64,000 nt of DNA from Microtetraspora niveoalba (GTDB lineage: Bacteria; Actinomycetota; Actinomycetes; Streptosporangiales; Streptosporangiaceae): the NCBI RefSeq assembly GCF_001570405.1, contig NZ_BBYM01000041.1, positions 1 to 64,000 of the forward strand. The letters are read 5' to 3'. Positions within the stretch are counted from its first letter, which is position 1. Every line of letters starts with the position of its first letter. The notes beneath the pieces were generated by a model that was given only the letters and a program-made list of their open reading frames with translations, was not told where the DNA came from and made no database searches. Below are positions 55,456 to 63,401 of this stretch, piece by piece. Both the position numbers and the translations under genes were made by a program.

Positions 55456-56016
55456 ATGAGCGACCAAACCCAACGCTGGAGCCAGGCGACCGTATACCGG
55501 GACATGTGGGTAGACCCGAATGACGATCCCCGCGAGAGCGCCGAAGTCCCGCCGGAAGGCGAACTGGCGACGCTGCAGGACTACCTGACGAACTACAGAC
55601 TGACCCTGCTGATGAAATGCGAGGGTCTCAACCCGGAACAACTCGCCCGTCGATCGGTGCCGCCGTCGACCATGTCGCTGCTCGGCCTGCTCCGGCACCT
55701 CGCCGAGGTAGAGCGGGACTGGCGCGGCTGGATCCTGCCCGGCGACCCCCCGTCGACGCTGTACGGCAAGGACGACGGCGACTTCGACGGAGCGGTCGCC
55801 GAACAGGCGGTGGTCGACGCCGCATACGCCGACCTCGCCCGTGAGCAGGCGGCCACCGACGCCGTGCTGGCCGAGCATCCGGATCTGGGCGAGCGACTGG
55901 GGAAGGACGCCATCTCCGTCCGGGAACTGCTGGTGCACCGGATCGAGGAGTACGCCCGGCACTGCGGCCACGCGGATCTGTTGCGGGAGTGCGTCGACGG
56001 TCGCGTGGGCCAGTGA
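55456..56016 (+). CDS. DinB-family (DUF664) protein
   Basis: 186 residues. Helical bundle pattern: LQDYLTNYRLTLLMKCEGLNPEQLARRSVPPSTMSLLGLLRHLAEVERDW with His81, and a C-terminal ISVRELLVHRIEEYARHCGHADLLRE with the two other metal-binding His positions. Actinobacterial DinB/DUF664 proteins are metal-dependent, often thiol-linked enzymes of unknown substrate. A GTG at 55447 is an alternative start. Confidence 0.82.
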   Translation: MSDQTQRWSQATVYRDMWVDPNDDPRESAEVPPEGELATLQDYLTNYRLTLLMKCEGLNPEQLARRSVPPSTMSLLGLLRHLAEVERDWRGWILPGDPPSTLYGKDDGDFDGAVAEQAVVDAAYADLAREQAATDAVLAEHPDLGERLGKDAISVRELLVHRIEEYARHCGHADLLRECVDGRVGQ

Positions 56017-56078
56017 GGGGACGACGGCTCCAGGACGCCGTGGACTGATCCGGACGGCTACGGACACCGTCGGTCCTG

Positions 56079-56110
56079 CTACCGATCAGAAGAGTTTCTC
56101 GGCCGCGCCA
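56079..56110 (+). repeat. tRNA-Arg 3' end remnant, scar 3
   Basis: CTACCGATCAGAAG followed after a deletion of about 16 bases by CTCGGCCGCGCCA, the acceptor end with CCA. Same orientation as the tRNA and the other scars. A hairpin terminator follows. Confidence 0.7.
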
Positions 56111-56118
56111 CCCGGCGA

Positions 56119-56160
56119 AGGTCCCTGAGCAGGCGCCACGCCTCCGGGGACCTTTCTGTT
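56119..56160 (+). terminator. Terminator after scar 3
   Basis: AAGGTCCC pairs with GGGGACCTT across a GC-rich loop and is followed by TCTGTTT. It resembles a tRNA terminator in position and form. Confidence 0.6.
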
Positions 56161-56308
56161 TCCCCGGCTCACCCGGGCCTCTTCCCCTCGCCGGGAGCCC
56201 CCTGGAACCCGCCCGCTTCGGCTTCCCCAGCAGAGCGCTCGAAATGGCCGTCGTCGAAGGTGATCAGGGGAGGCGGGGAGAGCACATGCCGGGTGCGACA
56301 CTCGGCGA

Positions 56309-56418
56309 GTGGAGAACGAACTGGCGGCGGCAGTGGGACGGCTTCGAGAGACGTTCGCCCGCTACCCGCGGCGGGCGCCGACGACCTGGCACGAGCCTAC
56401 GACTTCCTTGCCTGGTAG
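56309..56418 (+). pseudogene. Small gene relic
   Basis: One frame gives VENELAAAVGRLRETFARYPRR, and the next frame gives ADDLARAYDFLAW-stop. Both look like pieces of one actinobacterial protein, separated by a deletion/frameshift. Family uncertain. Confidence 0.35.
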
Positions 56419-56460
56419 GGCCGCGCTGACCGGTGAAGACGGCCTGCCCGAGAACGACGC

Positions 56461-57156
56461 TCACCGACCGCGCGGGTCGGCCTCGATCCAGCCTGCCGCG
56501 CCGACACAGGCCTCATTGCCCTCCGGGTCGGCCAGCACCCAGTGCGACGGTGCGTACGCATCCGACACCAGGCGGCCACCGGCGGCGATCGCCGCCGCGA
56601 TCCGCGCCTCGGCCTGGTCGTACGGCACCCAGACGTCGATGTGGACCCGGTTGCGCTGCGGGCGCGGAGCGTCCATCTGCTGGAAGTAGAACGGCGCCCC
56701 GCGGCGCTGCGGATCGATCAGGTCTTCGGCGCTGTTCGCGCGGTCCTCGTAGCCGAGCAGGGCACGCCAGAACGGCACCACGTCGGAGCCGACGAGGGCG
56801 TCGATGGTGACCTGGACAGTCTGCACAGCCGACGGATCGGCGGGGATGTCCAGCGTGCGGGCCACTGCCGAGATCTGCCGGGCCAGCTCGACGTCCCGCT
56901 CGCTCAGCCCGTAGAAGTCCGCGATCGTGATCAGCCGTACGGTCACGCCCCCGTAGCGCAGGTCAACGTCGGGATGACCGCTCCCCACGCCGGGCAGCTC
57001 GCTGATCGCCCGCACGAACTCGGCCCCGGCCGCGAGCGACCCGGTACGGAAGTAGGCGCACGCCCCCTCACCCAGCACACGCCAGTCCTCCAGGCCGCCG
57101 ATCTCGTGAAACCGCTGCGGCCTGATCCGCTCGATCTTGCACTCAACGTCGGTCAT
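56461..57156 (-). CDS. Pterin-dehydratase-like/VOC fusion protein
   Basis: 231 residues. Residues about 25-105 resemble 4a-hydroxytetrahydrobiopterin dehydratase (W.VLGEGACAYFRTGSLAAGAEFVRAISELPG..GHPDVDLRYGGVTVRL), and residues about 110-231 are a VOC/glyoxalase-like domain (VQVTIDALVGSDVVPFWRALLGY, RNRVHIDVWVPYDQAEARI, WVLADPEGNEACV). This two-domain protein is common in actinobacteria with unknown substrate. It is read leftwards, opposite to the flanking relics. Confidence 0.8.
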   Translation of the reverse strand: MTDVECKIERIRPQRFHEIGGLEDWRVLGEGACAYFRTGSLAAGAEFVRAISELPGVGSGHPDVDLRYGGVTVRLITIADFYGLSERDVELARQISAVARTLDIPADPSAVQTVQVTIDALVGSDVVPFWRALLGYEDRANSAEDLIDPQRRGAPFYFQQMDAPRPQRNRVHIDVWVPYDQAEARIAAAIAAGGRLVSDAYAPSHWVLADPEGNEACVGAAGWIEADPRGR

Positions 57157-57260
57157 CCGGTCAGCGTATTCTGCGAGCCCGACAATCTACGTCGCCTCGC
57201 TCCCGGATCTACGCGGCTGCCGCGGGCGCCGAAATTCCTCCTGGCGAGCGCTGTCTCGTC

Positions 57261-57704
57261 TCAGTTCGTGAGCTTCTTGCGCATCTGCACCGCGGACCGG
57301 CCGTCCAGCACCTCGCGGCCGGTTTTCACGTAGCCGAGGGACTCGTACAGGGCGATGTTCGAAACCATCTTGACGTTGGTGTAGAGGCGCAGAGCGGGGA
57401 GTCCGCGCCTGCGCGCCTCCTCCTCGGCGAAGGCCAGCAGGCTCCGGCCGATGCCCCTGCCGTGCAGGCCGGGCCGGACGGCGACATTGTCGACCAGCAA
57501 CACGCCGTCCTCGGGAATCAGCACGATGAGCCCTTCGATCCCGTCGCGCCCATCCCGTACGTGCACGTGCCCCTCGGCGACGAGGGCGTCGTAGTCCGCC
57601 TCCATCGGCAGTGGGCGCATGCCGGTGATCTCCACCCACGGCAGGTAGGCATCGTGGACCAGTCGCTTGACGGCCGCCACGTCCGCGGCCAGAGCTTTAC
57701 GCAT
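57261..57704 (-). CDS. GNAT-family N-acetyltransferase
   Basis: 147 residues. Motif A at 71-90 (VDNVAVRPGLHGRGIGRSLL) with the acetyl-CoA P-loop HGRGIG, and the C-terminal ALRLYTNVKMVSNIALYESLGYVKTGREVLDG are diagnostic. Acceptor unknown. The ATG at 57704 is preferred because the domain begins there; the frame is open upstream but with low-complexity sequence. Confidence 0.88.
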   Translation of the reverse strand: MRKALAADVAAVKRLVHDAYLPWVEITGMRPLPMEADYDALVAEGHVHVRDGRDGIEGLIVLIPEDGVLLVDNVAVRPGLHGRGIGRSLLAFAEEEARRRGLPALRLYTNVKMVSNIALYESLGYVKTGREVLDGRSAVQMRKKLTN

Positions 57705-58054
57705 CCGCCCGATGATGTCACCACCCGCTCGGGCGCGCCACGGCGGCCGACCGCGGTCGGCCGCCTCCCGGGAGCTCCTGGCGGCCCTGGGATCTATCTC
57801 GGAAGACCACGAATTACTTTCATACGAGATCGAAATGCACACGGCATTCCAGTACGCCTTCTTCTCTTGCGCGAAATCTTGGCGGGAAGGATAGCCGATA
57901 TGGCCGTCCGGCCCTCCGGCCCGCACGTGCCGATAATTCGCAGGATTGGCACTCGCCGTCGAGAGTGACGCCGGTGTTTATCGATCGCGGGCCCGGGGAT
58001 AGTGTCGTCGCAATCGCCCATTTCGGGGCGAATCACCAGATCCGGGAGGATTAC
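57705..58054. other. Lower-GC intergenic stretch before the peptide/peptidase unit
   Basis: 350 bp without a conventional gene. GC falls clearly around 57780-57900. A possible promoter, TTTATC (57976) to TAGTGT (58000), lies before the peptide gene at 58055. A 22-codon frame with its own ribosome site is listed separately. Confidence 0.45.
57900..57968 (+). CDS. Possible 22-residue peptide
   Basis: ATG with GCGGGAAGG upstream, encoding a basic Pro/Arg peptide (MAVRPSGPHVPIIRRIG...). It could be a leader peptide of the downstream unit or chance. Listed because of its ribosome site; no other support. Confidence 0.25.
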   Translation: MAVRPSGPHVPIIRRIGTRRRE

Positions 58055-58150
58055 ATGAACGGATACCTGCCGTATCGCGATTCCACTCCGACCGCCCGCA
58101 CCGGGGGCGTGCGCGGCTGGCAGGCGGACATTCTCCGCGGCGAGTCGTAA
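58055..58150 (+). CDS. Small peptide gene, 31 aa, possible RiPP precursor or regulator
   Basis: ATG preceded by GGGAGGA at optimal distance. The peptide starts MNGYLPYRDSTPTAR and ends with GWQADILRGES; two Pro, two Tyr, one Trp, one central Gly-Gly, no Cys. It is followed by a perfect hairpin and then by a prolyl oligopeptidase gene. The gene order (short peptide, attenuator-like hairpin, protease) resembles RiPP units, so the peptide might be a substrate of the peptidase; this is inference and no family match is known to me. Confidence 0.5.
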   Translation: MNGYLPYRDSTPTARTGGVRGWQADILRGES

Positions 58151-58160
58151 CTGAGAAAGC

Positions 58161-58197
58161 CGAGGTACTGCGGTTCTGTATAGGCCGCAGTACCTCG
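58161..58197 (+). terminator. Perfect 13-bp hairpin between peptide and peptidase genes
   Basis: CGAGGTACTGCGG (58161-58173), 11-base loop, CCGCAGTACCTCG (58185-58197). No U-run, so more likely an attenuator or mRNA-stabilising element than a full terminator. Confidence 0.7.
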
Positions 58198-58233
58198 ACC
58201 TGTGACGGGCGGAACAATTCATCGGGGGCGTTC

Positions 58234-60360
58234 GTGGCGCGATTCTTTTACCCTGCGGCTCGGCCAGGCGACGTGGTGGAGGATCTGTTCGGATTCCCGG
58301 TCCCCGATCCGTACCGCTGGCTGGAGGACGCCGATGACGCGCGTGTGCGGGACTGGGCCGCGGCCCAGGATCGGCTCTTCCAGGCGCATCGCGCCGGATG
58401 GCACGAGAAGCGATCGTGGGCGTCCGCGGTGGACCAGGTGTCGTCCTTCGGCGTGTCCGAGCCCCCGATGGTGCGCGGGTCCGTCATGTTCGTCGCCGAG
58501 CAGCGGCGCGAGGACGAGCAACGGCGCCTGCTCGTCGTCGACGCCGGGGGGAACAGGCGGGTGCTGGTCGATCCGGTGGAGATCGATCCGTCCGGCCACA
58601 CCGGGCTGTACGCCTGGTGGCCGTCACGCGAGGGCGAACGTGTGGCCGTCCAGATGGAGGTCGCCGAGCAGCCCGGCAGCGACATCATGGTTCTCGACGT
58701 ACGAACCGGGGAGGCGGTGGACGGGCCGCTGCCACGCGCCCGCAACACCTCGCTCGCCTGGCTGCCGGGAGGGGACGCGTTCTACTACGTCAGCCGTGTT
58801 CCCGATGAGGAGCTGGCCCCCGGCGACATGCGTCTGCAGCGGCGAGTGAGGTTGCATCGGATCGGCTCGCCCTGCCGGTCGGACGCGGTGGTGTTCGGCG
58901 GCGAGGACGCGCCGGACCACTATTACGGGCTCACGGTCAGCGCCGACGGCCGCCATCTGGCGATCACCGCGATGGCCGGGCCCGCCTCGCACAACGACGT
59001 GTACGCGGCCGAGCTCATCGATCCGGAAGCTCCGCGTTTCGTCAAGATCGTGGACGGGGGGACGATACGCGCCCGCGTGCTCCCGCGCTTCCTCGCGGAC
59101 GGCGATCTGCTGCTGGTCACCGACCACCAGGCGCCATGCGGCCGCATCTGCACGGCTCGGCGGCACGACACCGACCCGGCCGCGTGGCGCACGCTGGTGG
59201 CCGAGGATCGCCAGGCCCCCGTGGACGAGTGTCTGGTCCTGGACGACCCGGCGCTTCCGCGGCCACTCCTGCTGGTGGCACGGTCCCGGCACGGCGCCTC
59301 CACCATGACGCTGCACGACCTGGCCGACGGCCGGCCGCTCGCCGATCTGCCCCTTCCCGGCGCGGGCGTCGTCTCATCCCTGCGCACGGACATCGCACAC
59401 GGACGGCACGCATGGTTCAGCTACTGCGACGCGGCCACTCCCCCCACCATCTACCGCTACGACGCCGTCAGCGGGAGGACGGAACCGGAAACCGGCGCCA
59501 CAACGACCGGACGTACCGCGGAGATCCGCAGCCACAGCGTTCGCTATCCGGCCCGCGACGGCACCGAGATCACACTGCTCCTGTTCACCCCGGCCGAAGA
59601 GCGTCAGGGCCCCCGGCCCACCCTTCTTTACGGCTACGGCAGTTTCGGCATGCCGATGCGCCCCTGGTTCTTCCCTCTGGCGGCCGCCTGGGTCGGCGCC
59701 GGCGGCACCTACGCGGTCGCCTGCGTACGCGGAGGCGGCGAGGAGGGCCAGCACTGGCACGACGCCGGTCGTGGACCGCACAAACACCGCGCGATCAGCG
59801 ACTTCAACGACGCCGCGGCCTGGCTCATCGACACCGGGCGGACCACCCGCGACCAACTGGCGATCTATGGCCAGTCCGCCGGCGGGCTGCTGGTGACCGC
59901 CGCCGCCACGCAACGACCGGACCTGTACGCCGCGGTCATCGCCGAGGGCCCGCTGTGTGACATGGCCCGCTACGAGAAATTCGGCCTGGGATGCACATGG
60001 ATCGACGAATTCGGCACGGCCTCCCGAGCCGAAGAACTCCAATGGCTGCTCGCATACTCCCCCTATCACAACATCAAGCCCGGAACCCCCTATCCCGCGT
60101 TCCTCCTCACCGGTGCGGTGACCGATCTGCAGACGGGAGAGGCCCACGTCACCAAAATGTGCGCCGCCCTCCAGAACGCCACCGGCAGTGACCGGCCGAT
60201 CCTGATGCGCCGAGAACCCGACACCGCCCACGCCGCCTCTCCCGCGAGCAAAGAACGCGCCCTGACCGCGGACATCCTGGCCTTCGCCGGGAAATACACC
60301 GGTCTGTCGCCGGAGAAAACAACAATGCCTCTTCAGGAGGCTGTCGCGGAACAACACTGA
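58234..60360 (+). CDS. Prolyl oligopeptidase family serine peptidase (S9)
   Basis: 708 residues. N-terminal start FFYPAARPGDVVEDLFGFPVPDPYRWLED is the classic S9A opening; a beta-propeller spans about 75-400, then an alpha/beta hydrolase domain with Ser548 (YGQSAGG), Asp631 (VTDLQTG) and His666 (DTAHAAS). Oligopeptidases cleave short peptides after Pro. The nucleophile elbow GQSAGG differs from the usual GGSNGG, and the His loop lacks the common GHG, so specificity may be altered. GTG with GGGGGCG upstream. No signal peptide. Follows the 31-residue peptide gene. Confidence 0.9.
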   Translation: MARFFYPAARPGDVVEDLFGFPVPDPYRWLEDADDARVRDWAAAQDRLFQAHRAGWHEKRSWASAVDQVSSFGVSEPPMVRGSVMFVAEQRREDEQRRLLVVDAGGNRRVLVDPVEIDPSGHTGLYAWWPSREGERVAVQMEVAEQPGSDIMVLDVRTGEAVDGPLPRARNTSLAWLPGGDAFYYVSRVPDEELAPGDMRLQRRVRLHRIGSPCRSDAVVFGGEDAPDHYYGLTVSADGRHLAITAMAGPASHNDVYAAELIDPEAPRFVKIVDGGTIRARVLPRFLADGDLLLVTDHQAPCGRICTARRHDTDPAAWRTLVAEDRQAPVDECLVLDDPALPRPLLLVARSRHGASTMTLHDLADGRPLADLPLPGAGVVSSLRTDIAHGRHAWFSYCDAATPPTIYRYDAVSGRTEPETGATTTGRTAEIRSHSVRYPARDGTEITLLLFTPAEERQGPRPTLLYGYGSFGMPMRPWFFPLAAAWVGAGGTYAVACVRGGGEEGQHWHDAGRGPHKHRAISDFNDAAAWLIDTGRTTRDQLAIYGQSAGGLLVTAAATQRPDLYAAVIAEGPLCDMARYEKFGLGCTWIDEFGTASRAEELQWLLAYSPYHNIKPGTPYPAFLLTGAVTDLQTGEAHVTKMCAALQNATGSDRPILMRREPDTAHAASPASKERALTADILAFAGKYTGLSPEKTTMPLQEAVAEQH

Positions 60361-60529
60361 GAGCGGCCTGACGGTGAAACCGGCGACCCGCCGGCCTGTC
60401 GCGGCGGCTCGCCCCGGCTCCGGGTGTGTCCCGGGTTCATCCTGACCGGCTGCTCCCACGTCATCGCCGACCACTCGACAGAGGGACGGGTGGCATGCTG
60501 GACGGACGGCGATCAGGAGGAGATCAGCG

Positions 60530-60835
60530 ATGCCCCACCCTCTCGGCACGCGGCCCGCGGTCCGGCGTACCCCTCTCACCGCGGACGAGAAGGCGCGGAG
60601 CGAGGCGAACTTCGCCCAGCTCGTCGCCCAGATGCTCGTCACCGAAGGCCGGTTCAGGGTGAGTGCCGACACCCCGGAGATGGTGGAGCTGTTCCAGACG
60701 GTCGCCCGCAGGGTGGGCGACATGCTCCAGAGGCCGGTGGTCAGCTACGCCAACGGCAGGTACATCGTGATCACCTTCGGCCAGGAGGAGACCCCGGGCC
60801 TCGCCGACCGGGGCGTCCGCTCGCCGCGAGAGTGA
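60530..60835 (+). CDS. Hypothetical protein, 101 aa
   Basis: ATG after AGGAGGAGATC. Mostly helical: TADEKARSEANFAQLVAQMLVTEGRFRVSADTPEMVELFQTVARRVGDMLQRPVVSYANGRYIVITFGQ. Looks like a real actinobacterial DUF protein, name not known to me. Stands alone, convergent with the membrane protein gene at 60877. Confidence 0.65.
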   Translation: MPHPLGTRPAVRRTPLTADEKARSEANFAQLVAQMLVTEGRFRVSADTPEMVELFQTVARRVGDMLQRPVVSYANGRYIVITFGQEETPGLADRGVRSPRE

Positions 60836-60876
60836 CCGGCCAGGCGTCTGGAAGTACCCGGCCGCCCTGGCTCCCG

Positions 60877-61311
60877 TCACCCCCGCAGGGTGACCGACAT
60901 GAGGTATTCGGCCAGGGCGCCGAGCAGGACGGCCACCGCACCGGCGAGCCACATCGGCGCGTGCTCTTTCCCTCTGGACAGCAGCAGGGTGCCCGGGTCG
61001 TGTGGCTTCTGGACGCCCACCTGAACGATATGGACGACGAGGACCAGCGACTTCGACAGCGCGGTGTGGGCGTAGAGGCTCACCCTGCCGTCCACGATCA
61101 TGACGAGATCCAGGATCAGGCCGAGAAGGCCGACGCCGGCGATGAGCGCTCTGCCCTTGCCCGGCACGTCGAGGCGGGCCGCGTTGACCAGCGCGATGAC
61201 GGTGACGGCGGCGAATCCGCCGAAGAGGGCCACGTAGCCCTGCGACTGGAGCCGCCACGGCCGGGTGCGTCCGGCTTCCACCGGCGGTTGAGATGACGGA
61301 TCCGTGGACAC
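60877..61311 (-). CDS. Small integral membrane protein, four helices
   Basis: 144 residues. Hydrophobic spans at about 27-45 (YVALFGGFAAVTVIALV), 55-73 (ALIAGVGLLGLILDLVMIV), 82-100 (HTALSKSLVLVVHIVQVGV) and 119-138 (MWLAGAVAVLLGALAEYL). Family unknown. GTG start with GGGAGG somewhat far upstream. It lies downstream of the UDG-ART gene on the same strand, separated by 183 bp with nothing recognisable. Confidence 0.65.
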   Translation of the reverse strand: MSTDPSSQPPVEAGRTRPWRLQSQGYVALFGGFAAVTVIALVNAARLDVPGKGRALIAGVGLLGLILDLVMIVDGRVSLYAHTALSKSLVLVVHIVQVGVQKPHDPGTLLLSRGKEHAPMWLAGAVAVLLGALAEYLMSVTLRG

Positions 61312-61494
61312 GACAGGAACGAACCTCCCAAATCTGATCTCGGGATTGTCGCGGATCCGCGCCCGGATCCGCCAGACGCCGGCGGCAGGGAAGGCGCCCG
61401 CCAGATCATTGCCGCGGCGCTGTGGACCGACCGGCGGCCCGGAGCGTCGCCGCCGGGCCGCCGGAGCTTCAGGAACGAGGACGGCCTCCGCCGC

Positions 61495-63111
61495 TCACGC
61501 CACCAGGTGCTGCTCGGCCAGTTCGGTGAGCTGAACGGTGCACAATCCGCCGCGCTCGACCTTCACGTCGGTCACCTTGAGCTGCGTGCCGGGGGTGAGG
61601 ATGAACTCCTCCTCGCCGGTGAACGCGGAGAAGCTCCGGATGCCCACGGCCCGCTCGGGGAGCACCTCGAAGAGGGTCCGCTTGCCGCGGCGGCCGAGGA
61701 ACGCCTGGGCCACGTCGAGCTTCGACGTACACGAGGACACACCCCACCACGTCACGGTCCGGCCGAGCGGATACTGCGCGCGCAGGTCCAGCGAAACCCC
61801 GCGCCACAGCGGCTCCTTGCGGACCGGCAGACGCGACACCGCCGAGAACAGGAGTCGCAGGTACGGCAGGTACGGGGCGATCCGGGTGCGGTCGGGATTG
61901 CGCAGCGTGGCGTTGATCTGCCGGTAGAACGCCGACTCGCAGGTGTAGAGATAGAGGGCCGCGATCTCGTCGGCGGAGATGCCGCCGGCCACGGCGTCCG
62001 CCTGCTTCTCGCCGAACTCGTACGACTGCGTCACGTGCCGGTCGAGACCCGACAGCAGCTCCGCCGCCGGAGCGACGGCCTCGCGGAAGTCCATGAGCGG
62101 GGTGTCGAACACGCCGGTGATCGCCGGGAGCTCCAGCCCCTCGTCCTTGACGCTGGCGAGCCGTTCGAGGTAGAGCTTGTGCAACTCCATGGTCGAGGCG
62201 ATGAAGGCCCCCATGCGGTCGGCCGTGTCGGCGTCCGCCCCGCCGTTTCCCGCCGTCGGCGTGTTCCACCCCTTGCCGGGCAGCCAGTCGATCTCGTCGG
62301 CCCCGAGCGCCTTGAGCGCCCCGTTCACGGCGGCGAAGTGGTCCCCGTCGCAGAAGATGTCGCCCTGGGCGGCGGGGTTGGGGTGGTCGATGTGCTCGAC
62401 CTTCACGTCGGGATATTTCTTCTGGAGCCGCCGCACGACCGCCTTCAGGCTGCGGGCGTGCGCCCCCCACCAGGCGAACACCACACCCCGGTCCTCCTCG
62501 TCGGCGTTCTGCTTGGCCTTGAGGATCTCCTCGACGAGCCGCTCGACGACCGGCCGCCAGAACGCGGTGTGCTGGTCGGTGGCCATCGCCCCGTCGCCGC
62601 TGGCGGTGAGCGCCGCGTTCAGAAGCAGCACGCCCTGCGTGAGCATCGCCTGGAACCACTCCGGCGGCTGTACGGTGTCGTGCTTCTTCAGGAGCGCGCG
62701 GATGTCGGCGATCGGCGTCTTCTTGGGGATGCCGTGCTTCCACATCGCCGCCGCCTTGATGATGCAGCGGATGGAGACGACCTTGCCGAACCGGCTGTCG
62801 GCCCAGTCGTGGAAGGTGTTGTCGAACATGGCGATGCCCGTGGCGCTCTCGGCCCGCGGGTACGGGTTCTGGCCGAAGACGACGACCTTCCACTTGTGCG
62901 GCGGGTTGGGCTTGAGCGCCTGGAAGGTCAGTTCGCGGACGGGCACGACGTTCGGACCACGGCCCGGGCCGATGAACGTGGGCGCGGCGGGCTGGGCCTC
63001 GATGACCGGCTTCAGGAGGGGCAGCCACGGCTCGCCGCCGCCCTTGAAGAGCTCGACGAGGGCCAGCGGGTCGTTCGGGCCGGGCGTGGTGGGGGCGTCG
63101 GCATCGCTCAT
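61495..63111 (-). CDS. UDG-like domain fused to an ADP-ribosyltransferase
   Basis: 538 residues. Residues about 50-275 follow family-1 uracil-DNA glycosylase: GQNPYP (80-85, normally GQDPYH), GVLLLNAALT (160-169), VVFAWWGAHARS (210-221) and HPNPAA..FCDGDHFAAVN (243-263). The catalytic Asp of GQDPYH is Asn82 here, so excision is probably lost. Residues about 290-430 are a helical linker. Residues about 432-515 are an R-S-E ADP-ribosyltransferase: Arg437 (PLWRGV), SSCTS (459-463), Glu500-x-Glu502 (TGEEEFIL). Divergent from a macrodomain gene. Suggests a DNA-targeting ADP-ribosylation toxin or modifier; function is inference. Confidence 0.85.
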   Translation of the reverse strand: MSDADAPTTPGPNDPLALVELFKGGGEPWLPLLKPVIEAQPAAPTFIGPGRGPNVVPVRELTFQALKPNPPHKWKVVVFGQNPYPRAESATGIAMFDNTFHDWADSRFGKVVSIRCIIKAAAMWKHGIPKKTPIADIRALLKKHDTVQPPEWFQAMLTQGVLLLNAALTASGDGAMATDQHTAFWRPVVERLVEEILKAKQNADEEDRGVVFAWWGAHARSLKAVVRRLQKKYPDVKVEHIDHPNPAAQGDIFCDGDHFAAVNGALKALGADEIDWLPGKGWNTPTAGNGGADADTADRMGAFIASTMELHKLYLERLASVKDEGLELPAITGVFDTPLMDFREAVAPAAELLSGLDRHVTQSYEFGEKQADAVAGGISADEIAALYLYTCESAFYRQINATLRNPDRTRIAPYLPYLRLLFSAVSRLPVRKEPLWRGVSLDLRAQYPLGRTVTWWGVSSCTSKLDVAQAFLGRRGKRTLFEVLPERAVGIRSFSAFTGEEEFILTPGTQLKVTDVKVERGGLCTVQLTELAEQHLVA

Positions 63112-63401
63112 CGTGGGCTCCCGGATCGGCGCGCCGTACCGATGACGGCACGGGTGACTGAAGTGGGGGGAATTGTGCCGCGTGAAGATCCCTGATGCGA
63201 TGTCGGCAAGATGTCGGCAACCCGCAAGCCCGCCCCGATGGAGTGGGCGGGCTTCTCCGTCGCGGCGCATACGCCCTGGTGGAGCCGGTACGCCGGCGGA
63301 CGCGGCGGTCGTCACCCTCCACAGCCAAGATCTGTTTGTCGGTGTGGCCCGCTACCTTCGTGGACGTTGGAACCGCCCCTCCCCCGTACCAGGAGTGAGC
63401 C
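63112..63401. other. Divergent intergenic region of the UDG-ART/macrodomain pair
   Basis: 290 bp with a direct repeat ATGTCGGCAA (63200 and 63211) and a hairpin AAGCCCGCCC (63226-63235)/GGGCGGGCTT (63245-63254) followed by CTCC, a possible terminator or operator. Promoters for both genes must lie here. GGAG precedes the macrodomain ATG. Confidence 0.5.

Noticed and set aside
57794-58222. 142-codon minus-strand gene over the small-peptide region
   Set aside because: Antisense to the peptide gene and hairpin, Arg-rich, with no start signal.
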